Below, piece by piece: positions 7,691 through 15,135 of a DNA stretch of 15,156 nucleotides (position 1 is the stretch's first letter; each line of letters opens with the position of its first letter). The notes beneath the pieces are model-generated. The model had not been told where the DNA came from and searched no databases. It worked only from the letters and a program-made list of their open reading frames with translations. Source of the DNA: Pirellulaceae bacterium (lineage in GTDB: Bacteria > Planctomycetota > Planctomycetia > Pirellulales > Pirellulaceae); the NCBI GenBank assembly GCA_013002105.1, contig JABDKS010000201.1, positions 1 through 15,156 on the forward strand. Reading direction: 5' to 3'. Both the position numbers and the translations under genes were made by a program.

Positions 7691-7709
7691 GGGGAACTGC
7701 GACCGTCCC

Positions 7710-8468
7710 ATGACCGAACCGGCTTCCACCACTGAATTGCTGCACGACGTCGCGCCGGCGGATCGTCCGCAACACATTGCCATCATCATGGATGGCAATG
7801 GCCGCTGGGCTCAAGCACGCGATTTGCCTCGAATCGAAGGTCATCGGCGCGGTGTGGAGACCGTGCGAATGGTCAGTGAGACCTGCACGGAACTCGGAAT
7901 CGAAGCGGTCACGTTGTATTGTCTCTCGAGCGAAAACTGGAAACGTCCCGAGACGGAACTTTCATTTTTGATGCAGTTGTTGCAAGAGTATCTGGTCGCC
8001 GAGCGAAAAACGATCATGGATCAGGGCTTGCAGCTGCAAGTCATCGGTCGACGCGATCGCCTGCCTCCGGGAGTGATCACGGAAATGGACGAGACGCTGC
8101 GTCTATCGGCTGACAATCCCGGCACCAAACTCGTCTTGGCCATCGACTACGGGGGCCGCGACGAAATCACGCAGGCCGTGCGTGACATCTCCCGCGATGT
8201 CGTCTCGGGCAAGTTGGATGAATCCGCGATCACCGAAGATTTGGTGACCAGTCGGTTGTACACATCGCAATTGCCCGAAGTCGATTTGATGATCCGCACG
8301 GGCGGTGACATGCGAGTGAGCAACTTTTTGCTGTGGCAATTGAGCTATGCGGAATTGTGGGTGACCGAAAAATGCTGGCCGGAATTTTCACAAGACAATT
8401 TTTTAGGAGCGATCCGAGAATTCGCATCGCGGCAGCGTCGATTTGGCGGGCTGAATGTTAATGAGTGA
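7710..8468 (+). CDS. uppS: Undecaprenyl diphosphate synthase (cis-prenyltransferase)
   Basis: UppS adds isopentenyl units to farnesyl diphosphate in cis, giving the C55 carrier lipid for wall and surface glycans. The ATG at 7710 gives 252 residues, the normal length. The frame is open back to a TTG at 7521, but that extension is repetitive and atypical. Motifs: HIAIIMDGNGRWA with catalytic Asp28, GHRRGVE, LYCLSSENWKRP, LAIDYGGRDE and IRTGGDMRVSNFLLWQ with the IPP-binding Arg196, Arg202 and Ser204. YAELW carries Glu215, equal to E. coli Glu213. The position of E. coli Glu198 holds Asp (200). cdsA follows after 72 bases, the common uppS-cdsA pairing of envelope-lipid genes. Confidence 0.96.
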   Translation: MTEPASTTELLHDVAPADRPQHIAIIMDGNGRWAQARDLPRIEGHRRGVETVRMVSETCTELGIEAVTLYCLSSENWKRPETELSFLMQLLQEYLVAERKTIMDQGLQLQVIGRRDRLPPGVITEMDETLRLSADNPGTKLVLAIDYGGRDEITQAVRDISRDVVSGKLDESAITEDLVTSRLYTSQLPEVDLMIRTGGDMRVSNFLLWQLSYAELWVTEKCWPEFSQDNFLGAIREFASRQRRFGGLNVNE

Positions 8469-8547
8469 TCGCGACGACCTGACCGGAAACCAGACCGCGG
8501 GAAACCAGACCGGCAATCCGTCCAGAGGAAACACCGCTCGATGCTGA
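8461..8547 (+). other. 28-codon ORF bridging uppS and cdsA (possible coupling peptide)
   Basis: An ATG at 8461 overlaps the end of uppS (ATGAGTGA contains this start and the uppS TGA). The ORF runs MSDRDDLTGNQTAGN... to a TGA at 8545-8547, overlapping the cdsA ATG. It includes the repeat at 8485-8512. It has no homology I recognise. It may only serve to carry ribosomes across to cdsA, or it may be chance. Confidence 0.25.
8485..8512 (+). repeat. 15-bp-period tandem repeat before cdsA
   Basis: GGAAACCAGACCG occurs at 8485-8497 and again at 8500-8512, a period of 15 bases. It lies in the 72-base uppS-cdsA spacer. The period is the same as that of the two repeats upstream of uppS, although the unit sequence differs. 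Confidence 0.7.
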
Positions 8548-9575
8548 AAGACCGTTTAAAGACCTCCGCCGTCCTGATCAGCATCGTCGCGGTGTTGTTG
8601 CACATGGATGCGCATCACAGCGTCCCCGGGGCACAAGGACTTTGGTTGTTGCCGCTGTTGTTGTTCTTTGGGTTGGGGACGGCATCGGACATCAGCCAAC
8701 TCCTTGCCGGCAGTGGTCGACCGATCCGACGTGGACCGACGCTCGTCGCTACGGCGATGGTGACCCTTTCGGCCTACCTGCCATCGCTGTGGCCGCTGTT
8801 TGGATCGGCTTATCCGGTCAACTGCCCGGTCGGCCGACTCGGTTGGATCGTGATCGCGGCCATCGCCGGTGTGTTCTGGATCTTGGTCAGCGAAATGCGT
8901 CGCTACGGACGGGAACCGAAGGAATCGGACGCCACTTCGACACCCCCGACACCCCCGACACCCTCGGGCTCGGTCGCAAATTCGGGCACAATTGAGAGAA
9001 CTAGCGCCGGAGTCTTCGTGTCGCTTTACGTTGGACTGCCAATGGCACTGCTGGTTGCATTGCGAACAATGAATGGATCGACACATGGTGACAATTGGGG
9101 CTTGGCCGCACTGTTGACCATGATTGCCGTGACCAAGTCGACGGACGCGGGAGCGTATTTCTCCGGCAAAGCGTTCGGCGGCAAACTGTTGGGCAAAGAG
9201 AAACTGATCCCGAGATTGAGCCCGGGCAAGACCCGTGAAGGAGCGGTCGGTGGGATCGTAACTGCCACAATCGTTGCATTCGTCTGCCTCGCTTGGCTTT
9301 TCCCGGCCATCAGTGGCCCGGTTCCCGAGACGGCACCGCCCGCATCGATCGCCGCACTGTCCGTCCCAATATGGGGGGCACTCGTGCTCGGACCGATTTT
9401 GGCAGTGTCCGGAATGGTGGGTGATTTGGCCGAATCGCTGGTAAAACGCGATTCAGGAGCCAAGGACAGCGGTAATTGGCTGCCCGGTTTGGGAGGCGTT
9501 TGGGATGTAACCGATTCGCTGATTGCAGCGGTCATGCCAGCATTTTTGTGCTTTGCGGCGGGTGTCGGCAGCTAA
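8541..9575 (+). CDS. cdsA: Phosphatidate cytidylyltransferase (CDP-diacylglycerol synthase)
   Basis: CdsA makes CDP-diacylglycerol from CTP and phosphatidate in the inner membrane, the precursor of bacterial phospholipids. The protein is 344 residues, somewhat long, with about eight hydrophobic helices. The ATG at 8541 is preceded by AGAGGA (8524-8529). A Pro/Thr linker (TPPTPPTPSG, about 134-143) sits in a loop and is encoded by a 9-bp repeat. Conserved segments are DAGAYFSGKAFGGK (202-215), LSPGKTREG (226-234) and the C-terminal signature at 299-325. That signature keeps Lys302-Arg303, Lys308-Asp309, GG and the two late Asp residues (322, 325). However, the usual PGHGG is PGLGG and the usual DR is DV. 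The family is clear; the changed residues may be a lineage feature. Confidence 0.93.
   Translation: MLKDRLKTSAVLISIVAVLLHMDAHHSVPGAQGLWLLPLLLFFGLGTASDISQLLAGSGRPIRRGPTLVATAMVTLSAYLPSLWPLFGSAYPVNCPVGRLGWIVIAAIAGVFWILVSEMRRYGREPKESDATSTPPTPPTPSGSVANSGTIERTSAGVFVSLYVGLPMALLVALRTMNGSTHGDNWGLAALLTMIAVTKSTDAGAYFSGKAFGGKLLGKEKLIPRLSPGKTREGAVGGIVTATIVAFVCLAWLFPAISGPVPETAPPASIAALSVPIWGALVLGPILAVSGMVGDLAESLVKRDSGAKDSGNWLPGLGGVWDVTDSLIAAVMPAFLCFAAGVGS
8941..8967 (+). repeat. 9-bp tandem repeat inside cdsA
   Basis: The unit CACCCCCGA occurs twice (8941-8949, 8950-8958), followed by a variant third copy (CACCCTCGG, 8959-8967). It encodes the TPPTPPTPS linker of CdsA. Its length may vary between strains without shifting the frame. 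Confidence 0.7.
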
Positions 9576-9681
9576 ACCACCCAGAGGGAGCCGATTCCGC
9601 CTTTGGCCAGATCGGAATGTATACCCTTGTGGAAATGTATAGAATTCACACGTCAGCTTTTTGACACGCATAGGCTACTGA

Positions 9682-10659
9682 ATGACTGAAGCCACCCTGT
9701 CGATCACCAACCCCGACGAAATACTGACACTTTTCGGGCCCCGTGATCAACATCTTCGCAAACTTCGACAACTCTTCGACGTGACCATCACGCAGCGAGA
9801 CGGGCGAGTCCGTATCACTGGTGAAGACGAACACGTCCAGCAAGCAACTCGCACGTTGGAAAAGCTCCGTCAGATCTCCCGTAAAAAGGGGACCTTGAGT
9901 ATCGAAGACATCCACACTGCGGCGACCGAAGAAGGTGCCGTGATCGATGGTGCTGCGCCAGTGACCACCGGCGAACAGATCGATATTCAACATGCCGGCC
10001 GACGTATTCAACCGCGGACGCCCGGACAGGCGCGGTACGTTGACGCGATTCGCAGCCACGACTTGACCTTCGCAACCGGCCCGGCCGGTTGCGGAAAAAC
10101 TTATCTGGCGGTCGCCACCGCCGTCGAAGCGCTCAAGGCGGGCCACATTCGCAAAATCGTCTTGGTCCGACCTGCCGTCGAAGCCGGTGAGAGCCTCGGT
10201 TTTCTACCAGGCGACTTGCGTGCCAAATTGAATCCCTACCTACGCCCCTTAATGGACGCATTAGGCGAGATGGTCGATTACGATCAAGCGCGTCAGTTGA
10301 TGGAACAGGATGTGATCGAAGTCATCCCGCTGGCTTACATGCGAGGACGAACGCTCAACGACGCCTTTATCATATTGGATGAAGCTCAGAATACGACAAT
10401 TGCTCAAATGAAAATGTTTCTGACCCGCATGGGCGAACGAAGCAAAATGGTGGTCAGCGGCGACGCGACCCAACAAGACTTGCCGCGTGGTGTCACCAGT
10501 GGCCTGAAAGATGCCCTGTGGCGATTAGGAAAAATCGATGAGATTGGGATCATCCGGTTACGAGCGAGTGATATCGTTCGCCACCGATTGGTTCAAACGA
10601 TCGTCCAAGCGTACGAGGTAAAGGATTCCAAAGAACCCAACCGGGAGCATAAGGAATAG
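9682..10659 (+). CDS. phoH: PhoH-like ATPase (YbeZ family)
   Basis: The protein is 325 residues from the ATG at 9682, the usual length. An N-terminal KH-like RNA-binding region (about 5-68, with LFGPRDQHLRKL and RVRITGEDE) precedes the PhoH P-loop domain. Walker A is GPAGCGKT (133-140), Walker B FIILDEAQN (229-237) and the downstream motif SGDATQQDLP (259-268). The segment VRPAVEAGESLGFLPGD (162-178) is typical of the family. PhoH/YbeZ works with the endonuclease YbeY in RNA and ribosome maturation; here ybeY lies two genes downstream. It is separated from cdsA by 106 bases containing two similar AT-rich motifs (GGAATGTATA at 9614 and GGAAATGTATA at 9631) but no promoter I can define. Confidence 0.95.
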   Translation: MTEATLSITNPDEILTLFGPRDQHLRKLRQLFDVTITQRDGRVRITGEDEHVQQATRTLEKLRQISRKKGTLSIEDIHTAATEEGAVIDGAAPVTTGEQIDIQHAGRRIQPRTPGQARYVDAIRSHDLTFATGPAGCGKTYLAVATAVEALKAGHIRKIVLVRPAVEAGESLGFLPGDLRAKLNPYLRPLMDALGEMVDYDQARQLMEQDVIEVIPLAYMRGRTLNDAFIILDEAQNTTIAQMKMFLTRMGERSKMVVSGDATQQDLPRGVTSGLKDALWRLGKIDEIGIIRLRASDIVRHRLVQTIVQAYEVKDSKEPNREHKE

Positions 10660-10757
10660 AACCAAACTCGATCATGAACCAATGTTTGTGATCAGGTCGA
10701 TCCAACCATCGTGCTTTGCCGCGATTGGTTGTGTCCAAAGCATTCTGTTCCGCCACC

Positions 10758-13142
10758 ATGAGTGGGGCCAGCAAACAAAGAACCCGCCAAGAACGAATCG
10801 AGTCGTTGGGGATCCCCAAACCTCGGTTCATTCAATGGTGGCAAGGTAGCGACAAAGCCGACTGGGCCATTCGAGTTGGCATGGCGTTGATTGCTGCGCT
10901 GGTGATGCTGGGTGCCTGTCAGACTTGGAAACCGGCATTTTCCTATCGCACGGGATCGATTCCCCATCGCGACGTGATCTCCTTGGTGAACTTCGAAAAC
11001 GAAGACACCGCGGCGACCGACGCGGCCAGAATGCAAAAACGCCGCGAAGTCCCGGCGCGTTACCGAAATCGCCCCAAACCGCTGACACAATTGCGCGCGG
11101 CGCTCAAAAGCCAACTGGTGCTGGTCATCGGCGCAGAATCTTATGACCAGTTGATGATTCACCCGGCCGAAAGGGAAGCGTTTTCGGAGTTCTACGAAGG
11201 AACCGAGACCGCCGAACCGGGCGACACACCGGCGGATCGGTTCAATTTGCTGAAAACTGTCTTGGCCAATGACACGGAACTGAAAAAGGTCGACGCGGCG
11301 GTCGGGTTTTTGTTCCAAAATGAATTTCAAAACGGGTTGCTTAAATCGCTGCAGCACACGCCCGAGCAGGGCAGCCAACAACAAATCGCGGTCTTCCAAG
11401 CCGGCCAGCCCGACGACGTTCAGTTCGTGCAGTTCGACGACGTCCAAATCGGTCTGGTCGAATCCCGGGTGGCAAAGAATCTGAGCGAACCGTTCCGCGT
11501 GCAATTCGATGGCGAAGGCACCAACGCGAACGACGTTCAAGTCGTCGCCAAAATGATCAGCGACTGGATCGTTCGCAAACTGCCCAACTACGAGACGTTG
11601 CAGTACGACGACGAAGAAAGCGAGAAAGCGCGGATCGAAGAGGCCAACGCGGTCAATCCGGTCATGAACAAGTACTATGCCGGGATCACTAAACTGGCCA
11701 CCGCCGGCGACCGGATCACCGCAGAACAGTTATCGCTGTTGCGGTTGGAACGTAGTGCCTTGTCCCAACACATGCGTTTGACCGACCAGTTGGCGCGCGT
11801 GATGGCGTATGCGGGCATGATCGCCGCCGTCTATCTGCTCTGCGGATCCTACATATTTTTTGTCAACGACCGTCGCATCGTGATGGAACGTGGGCGACTG
11901 GGAAAATTGTTGACACTCTTGGTGGCCACGATCGTCCTAGGATATTACGCCGCTGGCGACGATTGGCGCAGTGAATTGATTCCATTGGTATTGGCATCGA
12001 TCATTGCTGCGGTCGTGTACGGCCGCGATTTGGCCATGTTAATCATGGTCGCCGCCTGCATTTGTATGACGCTCTTTTTGGGAGCAAACATTTCGGCCGT
12101 CGTCGCGATGGCTGCGGCCTGCTTGAGTTGCATCCTCCTGCTGAATCGAATTCGCAGTCGCACCCACTTGTTGTACGTCGGCGCGGTCAGTGCCGGTGTA
12201 ACCATTGCGACGGTTGTCGGTGTCGGTATCGTCACCGGCCCGGCGTTGACGAGCCCCGGTGGGGAATCCTTATTGGATCCTGCTTATCAGGGTCCGTTGA
12301 TTCAGGATGTCGTCGCCAGTTTGGTCAGCAAAGGCCTTTGGTCGGGAATCTGTATTCTCGGATCGGCAGCCGTGATGACTGGCGTTTTGCCGTTGGTCGA
12401 AAGGGCTTTTGGTGTTCAGACCGATCTAAGTTTGCTGGAATTGGGCGATGCAAGTCATCCGTTGTTGCGCAGGTTGGCACAACGCGCGCCGGGTACCTAC
12501 AACCACAGCATCAACGTCGCCTCGATTGGCGAAGCCGCAGCCGATGCAATCGGAGCCAACGGATTGCTTGTCCGCGTGGGCGCGTATTTCCACGACATCG
12601 GCAAGATGTTCAAACCCGAATACTTTATCGAGAACCAAAGCTCCGGCGTCAATCAACACGATACGTTGCAACCGGCCATGAGCACGTTAGTGATCATCGC
12701 GCACGTCAAAGATGGCGCCGACTTGGCTCGCAGTCACCATTTACCCGAGCCAATTGTTGACTTCATCTTGCAGCACCACGGTACGACGCTGGTCGAATAT
12801 TTTTACCGCGAAGCGGCACGTCGCAGCGAAGAAGATCCCAATGGTGAATCGGTCAGCGACAAAGATTTCCGATACCCCGGCCCCAAACCTCAAACGCTCG
12901 AAGCTGCGGTCATGATGTTGGCCGATACGGTGGAAAGTGCCAGCCGAACGTTGGTCGATCCGACACCTGCCCGTATCCAAGGCCTAGTCGATTCGATCGC
13001 ACAAAAGAAAATGGGCGATGGACAATTTGACGAATGTGGATTGACGTTCCGACAACTCGACCGGGTACGACAAAGCCTCGTCAAATCTTTGACCGCGATT
13101 TACCACGCGCGTGTCAAGTATCCTGGACAGCAATCAGCGTGA
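10758..13142 (+). CDS. pgpH: 7TM-HD family cyclic-di-AMP phosphodiesterase (PgpH)
   Basis: PgpH proteins hydrolyse c-di-AMP to pApA. The protein is 794 residues from the ATG at 10758; an in-frame TTG at 10716 is a weaker start, and neither has a Shine-Dalgarno. Order: TM1 (about 37-54), a large extracytoplasmic 7TMR-HDED domain (about 60-345), a cluster of about seven helices (349-550), then a cytosolic HD domain. The HD residues are visible: His583 (YNHS), His612-Asp613 (FHDIGK), His660-His661 (SHH), His673-His674 (QHHGT) and Asp723 (LADTVE). The segment DFRYPGPKPQT is strongly typical of PgpH/YqfF. Its position between phoH and ybeY matches B. subtilis yqfF. Whether this organism makes c-di-AMP cannot be seen here. 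Confidence 0.93.
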   Translation: MSGASKQRTRQERIESLGIPKPRFIQWWQGSDKADWAIRVGMALIAALVMLGACQTWKPAFSYRTGSIPHRDVISLVNFENEDTAATDAARMQKRREVPARYRNRPKPLTQLRAALKSQLVLVIGAESYDQLMIHPAEREAFSEFYEGTETAEPGDTPADRFNLLKTVLANDTELKKVDAAVGFLFQNEFQNGLLKSLQHTPEQGSQQQIAVFQAGQPDDVQFVQFDDVQIGLVESRVAKNLSEPFRVQFDGEGTNANDVQVVAKMISDWIVRKLPNYETLQYDDEESEKARIEEANAVNPVMNKYYAGITKLATAGDRITAEQLSLLRLERSALSQHMRLTDQLARVMAYAGMIAAVYLLCGSYIFFVNDRRIVMERGRLGKLLTLLVATIVLGYYAAGDDWRSELIPLVLASIIAAVVYGRDLAMLIMVAACICMTLFLGANISAVVAMAAACLSCILLLNRIRSRTHLLYVGAVSAGVTIATVVGVGIVTGPALTSPGGESLLDPAYQGPLIQDVVASLVSKGLWSGICILGSAAVMTGVLPLVERAFGVQTDLSLLELGDASHPLLRRLAQRAPGTYNHSINVASIGEAAADAIGANGLLVRVGAYFHDIGKMFKPEYFIENQSSGVNQHDTLQPAMSTLVIIAHVKDGADLARSHHLPEPIVDFILQHHGTTLVEYFYREAARRSEEDPNGESVSDKDFRYPGPKPQTLEAAVMMLADTVESASRTLVDPTPARIQGLVDSIAQKKMGDGQFDECGLTFRQLDRVRQSLVKSLTAIYHARVKYPGQQSA

Positions 13143-13173
13143 TCCCAATCAAGAACGAGCGTAAAGAATCGAA

Positions 13174-13746
13174 ATGAGGCAACCCGCTCCATTGCCCCGA
13201 CCTTCATTGCCCCAATCATCGAACACGCCATCGTCGGACGACGAACCTCCGCCATCACCAGGTGAATTGGACGTCGACATTACGATTGATTCGGATGTCG
13301 GCGAAATCCCCTTGGACCCGACACAGATTCAACGGGCCGTCCGCACCGCCGCGCAACATCGCGGGTATCACCTGGGCAACATTGGAATTCGCATCACCAC
13401 GGACGAAACCATCCGAGGCCTGAACGCCGAACATCTTGGGCACGATTACGCGACAGACGTCATCAGTTTTGGCTACGGTGCCACACCGCCTGTGATCGAA
13501 GGCGAGTTGGTAGCGAGCATCGATACAGCACGTCATCAAGCCGAACAGATCGGATGGCCGGCCGAACACGAATTGCTGCTTTACATCGTTCACGGTGTGC
13601 TCCACATCACCGAAATGGACGACCATGACCCGAGCGACAGGGCCGCGATGCGTGACGCAGAAACAGCGATCCTGTTGACCTTGGGCATCGACGACATCGT
13701 TCGATATGGTGCCGATCGAGACATTGGGCGCGAGGATCACCGATGA
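13174..13746 (+). CDS. ybeY: Endoribonuclease YbeY (rRNA maturation factor)
   Basis: YbeY is a zinc-dependent endoribonuclease for 16S rRNA 3'-end processing and ribosome quality control. The protein is 190 residues. The first 30 are a Pro/Ser-rich extension not found in the short family members; no better in-frame start is seen downstream. Arg81 matches E. coli Arg59, and LNAEHLGHDYATDVISF (83-99) is the conserved core. The zinc site is HGVLHITEMDDH, with His140, His144 and His151. The spacing after the second His is six residues instead of five, as in GYDDH-type variants, and the usual Gly is Glu (HITEMDD rather than HLxGYDD). The start is 31 bases after pgpH, and the stop overlaps the next gene by ATGA. 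Confidence 0.93.
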   Translation: MRQPAPLPRPSLPQSSNTPSSDDEPPPSPGELDVDITIDSDVGEIPLDPTQIQRAVRTAAQHRGYHLGNIGIRITTDETIRGLNAEHLGHDYATDVISFGYGATPPVIEGELVASIDTARHQAEQIGWPAEHELLLYIVHGVLHITEMDDHDPSDRAAMRDAETAILLTLGIDDIVRYGADRDIGREDHR

Positions 13747-15032
13747 ACCAACCTGTTTTCTGGGTATTCCTATCGGCCGTCGGCTTTCTGCTCAGTAGCG
13801 TCGGGGGACTCGGCGGTGAACTACTCGATCGCTTTGCTGGCCGGTCCCTGGAAGCCTACTGCCGGTTGAAAAAGAATCGCGATCGATTTGGTGCGGTTCT
13901 GGATCACCAAGATGTCGCGATTCGCGGCAGCGAATACCTGCGGATGATCGGTACGGTCATGTTCCTGGTGGGCGGTACCGCGGCGATTTTCGTTGGCGGC
14001 CAAACGCCGTCTCGATCTCAAATGCTGTTGTGGTGCATGTGCGCCGGTGGGCTGATGATGATGACCCACGTCTGGTTGCCAGTTGCCGTGACCCGGTTTG
14101 CATCCACACGCGTGCTTTATCACACGTGGCCGTTCTGGCGTTCTCTGTCGACGGTGATGAGCCCGCTATCGGCTCCTGGTGAATTGATCGAAATCCTGAC
14201 ACGTCGCATTGCCGGCAAAGAAGAGACGGCGGACGAAGAAGAGGAGCAGCTTGAAGACGAAATCCGCACGATCGTTGCCGCGGGAACACGTGACGGATTT
14301 TTTGGGCCCGGCGTGCGAGAAATGATTCATGGTGTGATGACGTTGCACGAGGACACCGTCGGACACATCATGACCACACGAAACGATGTCGACGCGATTG
14401 ACGTTGCGGCGCCTTGGAGCGACGTGCTGAAAACGGTAGTCGATGCCGGACGCACGCGGTTTCCTGTTTACGAGGGCACACTCGATCACGTGATCGGCGT
14501 CCTGTATGTCAAAGATTTGCTGCCGTATCTGAAAACACGTAAAGAGCCTGACCAACCGCTAACGGAGATCATGCGTCGGCCTTGGACCGTGCCGATTGAT
14601 CGGAGCGTCGAACTATTGCTCAGGGAGTTTTTGCATAACCGTAGCCACATGGCGATCGTGTTGGACGAGTTCCAGCAGACCGCCGGTGTCGTCACGATCG
14701 AAGACGCGCTCGAGGAAATCGTCGGCGAAATCGTCGACGAATCAGACCAAGAAGAAGAGTTCGAGATCACGATCATAGATGAATCGACCGTCGAAGTGGA
14801 CGGCCGGGTCATGATCGATGACCTGAACGAATTGCTCGGTTGGGACTTGCCCGAGAGCGACGATTACGAAACGATCGCAGGCTATGTTCTGTCCAACACC
14901 GGAACGATTCCGATAACCGGTCAAAAGCTGTCGATCGGCGATGCCGAATTTGTGATTTTGAAGGCGAGCAAACGGAAGATTGAATCGATGCGAGTTCACC
15001 TGCCCAATCGCCGCGATCAAAAAGCCGGCTAG
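13743..15032 (+). CDS. CNNM/CBS-domain membrane protein (CorC/HlyC, YbeX-like)
   Basis: The protein has 429 residues. The N-terminal DUF21/CNNM membrane part is about 1-140 with helices near 4-22, 67-86 and 95-116; it is more diverged than in typical members. An acidic linker follows (159-175, rich in Glu). Two CBS domains lie at about 205-265 (VGHIMTTRNDVDAIDV..RFPVYEGTLDHVIGVLYVKDLL) and 275-332 (the latter includes AIVLDEFQQTAGVVTIEDALEEIVGEI). The C-terminal CorC_HlyC domain is at about 345-425. Homologues handle Mg2+ or Co2+ export or its control. The ATG overlaps the ybeY stop (ATGA), so translation is coupled. The ybeZ-ybeY-ybeX order of proteobacteria is kept, with pgpH inserted. Confidence 0.9.
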   Translation: MNQPVFWVFLSAVGFLLSSVGGLGGELLDRFAGRSLEAYCRLKKNRDRFGAVLDHQDVAIRGSEYLRMIGTVMFLVGGTAAIFVGGQTPSRSQMLLWCMCAGGLMMMTHVWLPVAVTRFASTRVLYHTWPFWRSLSTVMSPLSAPGELIEILTRRIAGKEETADEEEEQLEDEIRTIVAAGTRDGFFGPGVREMIHGVMTLHEDTVGHIMTTRNDVDAIDVAAPWSDVLKTVVDAGRTRFPVYEGTLDHVIGVLYVKDLLPYLKTRKEPDQPLTEIMRRPWTVPIDRSVELLLREFLHNRSHMAIVLDEFQQTAGVVTIEDALEEIVGEIVDESDQEEEFEITIIDESTVEVDGRVMIDDLNELLGWDLPESDDYETIAGYVLSNTGTIPITGQKLSIGDAEFVILKASKRKIESMRVHLPNRRDQKAG

Positions 15033-15115
15033 CTTTCCCGCGGCCAATCCTCATTGGACCCTATTCCTAATCGGACAGCGTCACTTTGGAATCAGAACGG
15101 CGTGTTTTCTCGTCC

Positions 15116-15135
15116 CGATAGCCGCACGGCTATCG
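15116..15135. repeat. Perfect palindrome at the right edge, possible REP-like element
   Basis: CGATAGCC (15116-15123) and GGCTATCG (15128-15135) form an 8-bp stem with the loop GCAC. It lies 84 bases after the CBS gene. No T-run follows within the window, so it is not a clear intrinsic terminator. The flanking GAATGGCACTTACTT looks like part of a longer element cut by the window end. Confidence 0.5.

Larger units (their letters stand above)
7462..7709. other. Repeat-rich spacer between purA and uppS
   Basis: These 248 bases hold two tandem repeats with a 15-bp unit (7572-7601 and 7651-7690). The frame of uppS is open through most of the spacer from a TTG at 7521, but the encoded Arg/Pro/Ser-rich sequence does not look like part of UppS. 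A short ORF from an ATG at 7490 to the TGA at 7613 ends in pentapeptide-like ADHTSADLTSGD. No terminator was seen. Confidence 0.45.

Noticed and set aside
7521..7709. N-terminal extension of UppS from a TTG at 7521
   Set aside because: The encoded sequence is repetitive, Arg/Pro-rich and unlike UppS; the ATG at 7710 gives a normal length.
9614..9645. Promoter for phoH in the AT-rich cdsA-phoH gap (TATAGA/TAGAAT)
   Set aside because: No -35 partner at 16-18 bases. TTGACA at 9661 is too near the start codon to be its -35.
12062..12760. 232-codon open frame inside pgpH, other frame
   Set aside because: Arg/Ser/Cys-rich shadow of the pgpH coding sequence.
15044..15057. CCAAT-CCTC-ATTGG hairpin after the CBS gene as terminator
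   Set aside because: Only 5 bp with no T-run.
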